From positions 41,884-105,883 of the forward strand of contig WBZZ01003063.1 in the NCBI GenBank assembly GCA_019918135.1: DNA of 64,000 bases. Direction: 5' to 3'. The DNA is from Paulinella micropora (taxonomy: Eukaryota > Cercozoa > Imbricatea > Euglyphida > Paulinellidae). A model generated the notes under the pieces. It searched no databases. It was not told where the DNA came from and saw nothing but the letters and a program-made list of their open reading frames with translations. A program made the translations under genes and the position numbers. Below are positions 40,501 through 47,126 of the stretch, piece by piece (position 1 is the first letter of the stretch; every line of letters begins with the position of its first letter).

Positions 40501-41372
40501 TTAATAGCACGGCAGATATAAGAGGAGAAGCAAGAAGTGGGTCTCATGCTACACCAGTCGGGTTATATGTCACAGGCAATCTCGGCCAATCTTCTGCTGG
40601 TGTTGAATTCAGACACAGCAACGGGACGCAGGGAGTTGGTTTTGGTTATAATTCAATATATGCTACGGGGAGCAGCACAAACCAAGATTTAAATTTTTAT
40701 GCGAGGGGAACAGGAGTAATCTACGCTCAGAGTGATACAAGTATGACGACAGCATCCAGCGGATTTTTAACATTAAGAAAAAGACCATCAAATACGACTA
40801 ACCCACAAATATTTATGAAAGCAGGAGACTCATCAGGTTATGCGGTAGTAATGAATACAGGTGGATTATTACATGCGTGGTCAACGTCATTGTCAAATGG
40901 TGAAAATAATACGGGTTATGTTTTTATTGCAGCAGGAGCGAATGTTTGGTCTGCTGGTTCAGACAGGAGATTAAAATCAGATATTAAAACATTAGACTGC
41001 GGAGATTGTTGTGATAAACTTATGAAAATAAACTGCTGTTCATATTATTTGAAATCAGACGAAAAGAAACAGAAAAAGAACCACGGATTTATTGCGGATG
41101 AAGTAAAAAAAATATTTCCAGAATTTGTATCTGAAAGTGGAATAAAAGCAGACGATGGAAATGGAAACTTTGAAGGTATATCATACACGGACTTCATACC
41201 AATACTGGTTAGTGCTTTTCAACACATGGCGGAAAAGGTAGTTAATTTAGAAAAAGAAAATAAAAATCATGAATATACTACAAGACCAAGCAAACCAACT
41301 ATCAGAAATAAGAGCAGTGGTGTTTCCTCCAAATGCCTAGATTACACCCACCACCGCCAGTCATTGAAATAG
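37527..41372 (+). CDS. Large fibre protein with S74 intramolecular chaperone
   Basis: 1281 residues. The long repetitive shaft has recurring modules such as GLNMGNQSITNV and VLDTSAVKTSGNQTIAGIKTF (at about residues 250, 410 and 550), as in beta-helical phage and virus fibres. From about residue 1143, GSDRRLKSDIKTLD, HGFIADEV, GISYTDFIPILVSAF and a terminal coiled coil mark a Peptidase_S74 domain, which helps trimerisation and then cleaves itself off at the Ser before Asp. It likely forms a host-binding spike of the PLV. The gene is uninterrupted. It overlaps the next gene by about 40 bp. Confidence 0.85.
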   Translation: MSQYKSLLGLNELAVDSLDIKNLDLTNTNIIGLNTDRVPEDADPVNLYFTDNRFDTRLALKSTTDIKEGKNLYYTEQRVRDNDEVKASTQHRSNTNNPHQTSLYNLIDTNISAPVVGQYLTYNDVDGKWRNITIGSIDTLSDVVITAPIAMNSYLTYNSINWVNKTFPINVDEFGNISMGGNLNITGVNLLNTKDVDTWISEHEDNNDKVSGDGSINTHSDVLITGTPADNQLLIYSTGQWRNVASPFLRLDGLAMMFGDLNMGGFNVVNVGNVDGIDVSALDTAVVKLTGDQTITGNKIFTTYLGVKDSNPLNTGKLFFNYNNNMGSIYSSEVGGATGYPLSIVGSSILLAPTTGGGITLTGNVLNFNSTTAISGLPAPFYDGDASTKAYTDTKLAKDGTTAMTGSLNMGGFAITNVGNVDRVDVSALDTSVVKLTGDQTIAGIKTFSSIINASAGLDMKSQSITNVGHLNSRSITTWLSEHDTNTAKVSASGSIDTHISDVIITTASDNQLLIYSIGQWRNVASPFLRLDGTASMTGGLNMGNQSITNVNLVDGVDVSVLDTSAVKTSGNQTIAGIKTFSSALEITGNSTNATTKGTFVVFNSTANIGTIGYLDMGTGVNYNFEINAKKVSFIIDGAIVGWVNASGLDCNSSKIANLGTPTLAADGANKSYVDTLDGQNVKLSTDQTMTGSKTFNGASTTIKYLTLTNNADFNNQTITNGGNITYNGARILNQNGGDIFFSQTSGDYQYFLFTLNTATSGTANQRGYVFTNVASDVKGAGLYISKLLDNKSASSDIVRFNNAGGMRFYGALDMNSNNITNGGTITGTTLTATAGMTTTTLTTSDKITTASGKPIIIGSTTKGVGATGGLELYGTASDPAGPHIQAITTADVYPVFQMWNYAHNDINLGFDAYVSGGAWKSSSATSNFLIQKGTNLIFYYKSGVNVGNNVSFNVAMDISSTTGLLTASAGISTTILTTSGLITANAGISVVNSTADIRGEARSGSHATPVGLYVTGNLGQSSAGVEFRHSNGTQGVGFGYNSIYATGSSTNQDLNFYARGTGVIYAQSDTSMTTASSGFLTLRKRPSNTTNPQIFMKAGDSSGYAVVMNTGGLLHAWSTSLSNGENNTGYVFIAAGANVWSAGSDRRLKSDIKTLDCGDCCDKLMKINCCSYYLKSDEKKQKKNHGFIADEVKKIFPEFVSESGIKADDGNGNFEGISYTDFIPILVSAFQHMAEKVVNLEKENKNHEYTTRPSKPTIRNKSSGVSSKCLDYTHHRQSLK

Positions 41373-41671
41373 ATGGCGAACTAACTCCAGAAATAAAAAA
41401 TCGTGTTTTAGACATTTCACTGAAGAATGAGGAAAAAAAAGTAGAGCACGAATTGGAGGATAACTGGAATTGTTGTTGTATAAAAAACAGACCGACAGAC
41501 AGCCGACTTATTAAATACTTATTTCAAATGGGTATCATTATCTCCATTATAACCCTTTGTATCGTAAGGCTATCTGAAAAGAACTTGCCTTGTGAGGTAG
41601 CCAACACTTATGTCGGAATTTTGACATTGCTTATCGGTATTTGCCTTCCATCACCTTCTTCAAAGAAATGA
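41333..41671 (+). CDS. Small membrane protein (PLV)
   Basis: 112 residues from MPRLHPPPPVIEIDGEL. Charged N-terminal part with a CCC cluster (NWNCCCIKN), then two hydrophobic segments (MGIIISIITLCIVRL and VGILTLLIGICLP), so probably two membrane spans at the C-terminus. Overlaps the fibre gene in another frame. Membrane proteins of this size are common near PLV fibre genes. Function unknown. Confidence 0.55.
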   Translation: MPRLHPPPPVIEIDGELTPEIKNRVLDISLKNEEKKVEHELEDNWNCCCIKNRPTDSRLIKYLFQMGIIISIITLCIVRLSEKNLPCEVANTYVGILTLLIGICLPSPSSKK

Positions 41672-41782
41672 TATTTTACTCATGCACTTCGTGCCTTCGT
41701 AAAACATCGTCCACCATTAAAGTATAAAAACGATGTTTGAGAATAAGCGAGAGTGCGTAGCACGAAGCGCAATTCTCAAATA
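41672..41782. terminator. Hairpin after the fibre/membrane gene pair
   Basis: AAACATCGT at about 41703 pairs with ACGATGTTT at about 41730 across an A/T loop, and GAGAATAAGCG pairs partly with GCGCAATTCTC. The position after two plus-strand genes fits a terminator, but the shared word with 37430 could also be a regulatory site. Confidence 0.35.
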
Positions 41783-42040
41783 TCAAAGAAATGAACATTC
41801 GTATATATGTGTCATATACCACATATCATCATTTGAGCACATTAAAGGAATGGCTTCATCAAAACTAATATACCAATCTGACATTGGCTTATACACACAT
41901 TTAAATTTAGTATCTATACCTTTTTGAATACAATAAACACAACTTATATTCTTTTTTTCGCTTATCCGTGAGTAAAAGTCGCATGCCGTCCGCGAAAATA
42001 TTTTGATTATTAAAAAGTTTATCATCAGTAATATAACCAT
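41783..42040 (-). CDS. Hypothetical Cys-rich small protein
   Basis: About 86 residues from one of the Met codons at 42040 or 42025. After a hydrophobic start the sequence has protein-like composition (SCVYCIQKG, CVYKPMSDWYISFDE, THIYECSFL). It lies on the minus strand in the gap between two plus-strand genes. The start is uncertain, and it could be a chance frame. Confidence 0.35.
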   Translation of the reverse strand: MVILLMINFLIIKIFSRTACDFYSRISEKKNISCVYCIQKGIDTKFKCVYKPMSDWYISFDEAIPLMCSNDDMWYMTHIYECSFL

Positions 42041-42064
42041 TTGTTTTTGACGTGTCAAAACAAA

Positions 42065-42427
42065 ATGACTGACTATAAATACCAAAAGATTATTTTTCTA
42101 AGCAATGATTTTGCTGGAGGAAGCAAAACATTTAATAAAAATATTCAAATGTCATTCACACCCACCAAAATGAATGTAAAATTTATCCACTATATGAACG
42201 ACCAGACCGAAACCAAAACCAGAATTCTTTATATGGACAGAATTGGAATTATTGGAACATTTGCGGACAGCACTACAGCAAACATTTCAAATCTCGGTTA
42301 TAATTTGGGTGTTGTCGGATGGACTGACGGACAATATACATTTAAAGTCCTTGAAACTGACAGCGGAAATATTGACACAGGAAATTTAGCGGGAAGAATT
42401 GTTGTGTGTTTGGAATTCGTCGGGTAA
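42065..42427 (+). CDS. Hypothetical beta-rich protein next to ATPase
   Basis: 120 residues from the ATG at 42065 (MTDYKYQKIIFLSNDFAGG). Alternating hydrophobic pattern and Gly/Asn turns (NLGYNLGVVGWTDGQYTFKV, GRIVVCLEFVG) suggest a beta-sandwich. It sits directly before the packaging ATPase with 9 bp between. A small virion protein is possible; I do not recognise a family. Confidence 0.55.
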   Translation: MTDYKYQKIIFLSNDFAGGSKTFNKNIQMSFTPTKMNVKFIHYMNDQTETKTRILYMDRIGIIGTFADSTTANISNLGYNLGVVGWTDGQYTFKVLETDSGNIDTGNLAGRIVVCLEFVG

Positions 42428-42436
42428 TAATATACA

Positions 42437-43273
42437 ATGATGAAGATAAACAACGTCAAAGTTAAGCCTGTGAAGCAGGATGGAAACGGAGACAAAAAAG
42501 CAAAGGGTTATAAATTATTCAATGAGCCGTATGCCAACATATTTCTACTAGCCCGTAAGAAGAGCGGTAAGACGACAGCACTATTTGAAATACTGAAACG
42601 GACAACAGACAGAAAGACCCGTATTGTCATTATTGCTTCAACGATACACAAGGACTACATTTATAAAGCAATGGTAAAGCACTTTAAGAACAGAGGCAAC
42701 CCGATGGCAATATATACCTTTCTTAAATCGGATGGTGTAAATGTTATTGATTATGAGTTAGACAAACTGAACAAACAGGATGAAAATCTCCATCATGATG
42801 GAGATATACATGAGGGCGAAGTAAAACAGGACAAAGAAGAAATAGAGAAACCACAATTTCTTTATTTTGGAAAAGAAAAGAAAAAGAAAACTACCGAAGC
42901 AAAAGAACGACCCAGCAAGTATATTTCTCCAGAGGTTGTTTTTGTTTTGGATGATTTAGAGAGCGGATTAAGAGACAAGTCCGTAAGTGATTTGTTAAAA
43001 AAGAATAGGCACTATAAATCAAAGGTGATTATGTCTAGTCAGTATTTAAACGACCTACGGCCAGAAGCCATTAAGCAGTTAGATTATTTGTTAATCTTTC
43101 CAAGCCAGTCTCAGGATAAAATGGAACTCGTGTATAAACACTTAGACTTATCTTTTGATTTTGATTACTTTCTTCAAAAGTATCACGAAGCAACAAAGGA
43201 GAGATTTAATTTTCTTTATGTTTCAAGTGTTGATGATGAGTTAAGAAAAAATTTTGCTTATCGTCTTAAGTAA
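42437..43273 (+). CDS. Genome-packaging ATPase (FtsK-HerA / A32 type)
   Basis: 278 residues. Walker A ARKKSGKTT (residues 39-47), Walker B VVFVLDDLES (about 168-177) and a sensor-like VIMSSQYLNDLR follow in the order of FtsK-HerA packaging ATPases of PLVs, virophages and large DNA viruses. A Lys/Glu-rich insert (KEEIEKPQ...KKKKTTEA) separates the two Walker parts. It would pump viral DNA into preformed capsids. It is the first of the ATPase, core, protease, penton, capsid series. The start has two adjacent Met codons. Intact. Confidence 0.88.
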   Translation: MMKINNVKVKPVKQDGNGDKKAKGYKLFNEPYANIFLLARKKSGKTTALFEILKRTTDRKTRIVIIASTIHKDYIYKAMVKHFKNRGNPMAIYTFLKSDGVNVIDYELDKLNKQDENLHHDGDIHEGEVKQDKEEIEKPQFLYFGKEKKKKTTEAKERPSKYISPEVVFVLDDLESGLRDKSVSDLLKKNRHYKSKVIMSSQYLNDLRPEAIKQLDYLLIFPSQSQDKMELVYKHLDLSFDFDYFLQKYHEATKERFNFLYVSSVDDELRKNFAYRLK

Positions 43274-43315
43274 AAAAAATAATATCTTTTAATTAATTAT
43301 TTTTCTGTATTATAT

Positions 43316-43624
43316 ATGCCAGTATCACCAGTGATAATTTCACAACCATCAGGATATAACATCGGATACAATCCATCAATGCCACAGAAGGGAGGAAAAA
43401 AGAAAACCAAGAAGAAGAGTGGTCAAAAGGGAGGAAAGATTAACTGGGCTAAGGTCGGAAAAACTGCCTTGGCTGTTAATAAATTCCTTCGCGATAATAA
43501 AGTCATCTCTAGGACTGCGGGGGCGTTGAGTAGTGTTGGGGTGCCTTACACGGGTAGTGTTAGTGCTACTGCCGCAAAACTTGGTTATGGTAAGCAACGA
43601 GGAGGTGCTGTAAAGTTCCGATGA
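43316..43624 (+). CDS. Basic core/DNA-condensing protein
   Basis: 102 residues. Lys/Gly-rich (QKGGKKKTKKKSGQKGGKIN), then VGKTALAVNKFLRDNKVISR, SSVGVPYTG and AAKLGYGKQRGG. The basic stretch and GYG..RGG tail match the small core proteins found near PLV capsid genes, thought to bind packaged DNA. The position between ATPase and protease supports a structural role. A TATTTTTCTGTA-like word lies just upstream and recurs upstream of the capsid gene. Confidence 0.6.
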   Translation: MPVSPVIISQPSGYNIGYNPSMPQKGGKKKTKKKSGQKGGKINWAKVGKTALAVNKFLRDNKVISRTAGALSSVGVPYTGSVSATAAKLGYGKQRGGAVKFR

Positions 43625-43626
43625 TA

Positions 43627-43682
43627 GTTATCAACTACACTCCCAATCTGACTGATCGTCAGATATCCCGTTTGTTGATAAC
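43627..43682. terminator. Nested hairpin after the core gene
   Basis: Outer arms GTTATCAAC (43627-43635) and GTTGATAAC (43674-43682); inner perfect arms ATCTGAC (43646-43652) and GTCAGAT (43658-43664) with a 5-base loop. It directly follows the core gene stop and precedes the protease gene. Confidence 0.5.
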
Positions 43683-43720
43683 CATCGTTTCAGATTAATT
43701 TTTTTAATAAAGAAAATAGA

Positions 43721-45369
43721 TGTCTATCTATACAATGGTCGCTGAGACTAAGAATGTGAAAAAGGCTAAGGTAAGACCGCCGCGGGTGTATAGAAGCAAA
43801 AAACGGGAGGCCTTATATTATCCAGAAGGGTAAAAAATATTATCTTAATTTTGGTAAGAAAACAAATGATTTAAGCACATTACAAATCGTTAAGTTGTTT
43901 TTAAAATATATGGGTAAGCCAAAGTCGCAAAGGGCTAGTCGCAAACCAAGGGAAAAAATAATCAAATCTGATTTCAATCGTCTTGAACACGAGAACCGAA
44001 ACCAGATACAAAGCAACTTACAAAAGAAATATGAGTTAATACATGACGAGGAAGAAAAGGAAAAGAAGAAAAGGGAGGATTTAGAAGAGGAGAAGAAGAG
44101 GCTAGAAAGAAAAATCCAAACCGATGCTAAGGAACTAAAAGAAACAATGGATAGGGAACATAAAAAACAACTTGCGGAGATTAAGGAAAGACAGGAAGAA
44201 AAGGATAGGGAACAGAAGAAGGAACAACGACTTATTCAGGAACTACAGGCAGAACGACGACATAGACAGGGTTTATTGATGGCGCCAGTCGCACCGCCTA
44301 TGATACCACCACCACCAAAAGGACGACCACCAAGGAAAACGAGAGGAGTTATTGTAAAGGATGCGGAAGAAGAGGAGAAACATAAACAAACAAAACGGGA
44401 AAAAATAATTGATGGTATGTTTGCTGAGACTATTAGAAAGAAACGGCGAAATGCGCAACCTTCTAATGAAAAGATTATCCAAAAACTAAGATTTATTGGG
44501 CATGTTATCCATGACATAAAACCATCAAGAGGTGGAAAAATAAACTATTCTGAAATGTTAAAACAATGGCTATACAAAAGTCCAATTATCACTGACCAAG
44601 TGTTGAATTCACAACAAGCATGGGTTGAATTTGATTTATGGAGAGAAGGTGCGGTAGCAAAAAAGAAAGAAGAAGTAGACAATCTCCAACATGTTGGAGA
44701 TAGCAATGAGAACAAAGAAGAACAGGACAATAAAGAAGAACAAGACAATAAAGAAGAACAACCTACTATACAAGAGCCTGAAGATGCGCAAGCAAATATG
44801 ACTGAAGCAGAAACCGAACCAGAATCAGATGCAGTAGGAATTGGATTATCTCCAACTAGTTGGAGATATGTCGGTAAGGGACTAATGACTAGCGAAATCA
44901 ACGACATAATGAAAAAATATGGATGGTATTTAGGAACAATTGCGAGTGATGAAATATATAAATTAAATCCAGAAAAAAGAAAGCAATACGGATTTATTAT
45001 GAATACTGACCCGAGCAACAAAAAAGGACAGCACTGGATGGCTATATGGGTAAGTCTAAATAAAGACAGGTCAGTGGAAGTGTATGACCCATTAGCACTT
45101 TACCAACCAACGGAAGACTTTCAACAACAAATGAAACGACTAATTGACCGAAGTAATACTGATAGTTATTTATTAATGAAAGTTAATCAAGTTAAACAAC
45201 AATCTGATACATCGGATACCTGCGGATGGCACTCAACGAGGTTTTAATGGAGCGAGCGAAAGGCAACCGCTTTAAGTTTAGTTCGGGTTTCACAGACTTA
45301 AAAGAAGAAGAAGCGGAGAAATTAAAAGCACAGAATGGGTATGGAGATGGATTTAATACATTTATCTAA
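43721..45369 (+). CDS. Adenain/Ulp1-type cysteine protease, two frame breaks
   Basis: Starts MSIYTMVAETKNVKK at 43721. After an A-run at about 43798-43803 the frame changes and continues GRPYIIQKGKKYYLNFG into the long frame ending at 45247. The centre is a charged coiled coil and Pro-rich hinge. The C-terminal domain has QHWMAIWV (His), VYDPLA (Asp) and TCGWHS (Cys), the triad of adenovirus-type maturation proteases. At about 45241-45246 the frame stops right after the catalytic Cys region; a -1 shift at GGTTTTAATG opens the C-terminal 40 residues to 45369. The enzyme would mature capsid proteins. The breaks may be mutations, assembly errors or, for the second, programmed shifting. Confidence 0.75.
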
Positions 45370-45396
45370 AAGATATTTATCTATAATATACGCATC

Positions 45397-46208
45397 ATGG
45401 AGTATAAGGGAGGAAGAAGTTCTGGTATCTATTACATAAATAGCAAAAACAGAATAACAGGCACAGATAGCGACTTTACACACGAAATAAACTTAAAATC
45501 ACTGGACAATCCCACATATTGTAAAATTCTTCATATCTATGTACCGAAGTCGTATTACTCTGTGGCTTCACCATACAATACTTTTACTCTTAGCGAAGAC
45601 GGGTATGAGGCTTTAATTACGATACCTGAGGGAAACTACACAATGAACAATCTAAAAAATAAGTTGTCGGAGGTGCTAACCGCAGACAGCCCAAATAATT
45701 ATACTTATGTTGTCTCGAGCAACAATACCAACATAGAACCAGAGGATGGCAAATTGACATTCAGTGTGTCAGAGAATAAGGGAATTCAACCGCGATTTAT
45801 ATTTGATAGTGATACCCGTATTCACGAGGTAATGGGGTTTGATAGAAATTCAACATATTTCTTTGCTAATGGTTTTATTAAATCACCAAATGTAATTATT
45901 CTAACTGGCGAAAGACTTTGTATCTTCAATCTGACTTAGTGGGCGAAGGAGATAATCACGTGCTACAAGAAATATACACTGCCAACGAAATTCAAATTGG
46001 AGCCGTTATATACGACGGAAGTGGGTCAGAGTATGGTAAGAAATTATCAACCAGTTCAAATAATGTATATAGGTTTTATCTTACAGACGAAAACGATCAG
46101 GCTATAAATCTTAATGGGTTAGGTATTGTAATGACTTTGTTGATTTACAGAGAGACTAATTATTTTAATTTATTTACATCCTTTTTCAATTTATTAAAAT
46201 CTAGGTAA
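45397..46208 (+). CDS. Penton (minor capsid) protein, one frame break
   Basis: The first part (45397 to about 45918) begins MEYKGGRSSGIYYINSKNR and has the beta-rich pattern of PLV penton proteins (TYCKILHIYVPKSYYSV, GNYTMNNLKNKLSEVL, HEVMGF). At GACTTTG (about 45915-45920) the frame ends within 25 bases, while the -1 frame continues YLQSDLVGEGDNHVLQEIY to MTLLIYRETN at 46208. Together they make about 270 residues, the size of a single-jelly-roll penton. It would occupy the capsid vertices. It lies directly upstream of the capsid gene. Confidence 0.7.
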
Positions 46209-46300
46209 TTAATTTTAATTTTAGAATGATTTTATTTTTTCTGTAAATATATTCTTGTGAATTAGTTAATAATCTCAACTGCCTAAAAATCAAAAACAAA

Positions 46301-46831
46301 ATGCCAACTCAACACGGAGGCCAACTAGACTTTTCTAGAACTGACTACATCAGTGCTTCTTATCGTTTGAATAAACTAACTCCGCGAGAAGGTGCGGGAG
46401 CTATCACCGTCACTACCGCAGGAGGACAAGAAAGCAACTTTGACCTTATCAGCAGACCATTTAACTTAGCCCGCTCTGTCTTGAGTTTTACTTATGCCCC
46501 ACCAGCAATTGCGGCGAACTATAACAAATGCTATATGGATTGTCTGGCTCCTATTAGACAAATTCAACTTCAAACCCGTAGCGGTGTTTATCCGTGCGAT
46601 GTAAATGAAGTTGGTAATTTTACAAAGATTGTTTGGAAGGCTGAAACTTCTATGAAGGACTTTCTGACACTTGAAAACCACGAGAATGGAAGTGGTTCGG
46701 GATGTATGCTTCAAAAGTGTAATGCTTCAACTACATTTCAACCTACTAGCGATGCTACAAGGTTGGCGGCATTGGAAACAGCATTGACTGCTTCGGCAGT
46801 CGCAGGAAATAGTGCAGCAAACACGTGCTAG
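46301..46831 (+). pseudogene. Major capsid protein, truncated to N-terminal part
   Basis: 176 residues from MPTQHGGQLDFSRTDYISAS. The opening, LNKLTPREGAGAITV-type strand pattern and position after penton fit the double-jelly-roll capsid protein of PLVs, which is normally about three times longer. The frame runs to AANTC and a TAG at 46829, exactly where composition jumps to GC-rich, so the second jelly roll is absent. It cannot make a normal capsid subunit. The assignment rests on position and N-terminal character. Confidence 0.65.
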
Positions 46832-47126
46832 CCAGGGTACAGCACGCCGTGGGCCGTGGACTCTCCCCTGGGGAAGAGGGAGAGGCGTGGCGGAGCTTGG
46901 TCGGGGAAGGGGAGAACACACTCCTGCCCCCCTGCCTGCCTCTCCGTTTCTTCCTCCCCCCTCTCTTCCCTCCCCCTTTCGGCTGGACTCGCGGCGCCGG
47001 GGAGGAAGGGAGAGGTAAAGGCGGGGCTGCTTCCTTTCTCCGGGGCGACCCCTGACTGTTGCTAGCAAAGCACGGCGCAGCCATTGCCCTCCTGTGATTA
47101 TCCACCCTCTTCTCTCCTCTGTGAGG
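46832..47126. other. GC-rich spacer right of PLV junction
   Basis: No gene. Pyrimidine-rich and G-rich blocks (CTCCCCCCTCTCTTCCC region). Composition is that of the right-hand block from the first bases on. Confidence 0.5.

Larger units (their letters stand above)
33900..46831. mobile_element. Integrated polinton-like virus, right end missing
   Basis: This AT-rich block holds a rve integrase, DUF5754-like protein, S74 fibre, packaging ATPase, basic core protein, adenain-type protease, penton and double-jelly-roll capsid genes, the morphogenesis set of polinton-like viruses. No polymerase or helicase gene is visible. The left border is uncertain (the hairpin at 33906 is the nearest landmark) and no TIR pair was found. 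The right border is abrupt at about 46831, inside the capsid gene. The block is an incomplete provirus, or its missing half was lost at the junction. Confidence 0.85.
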
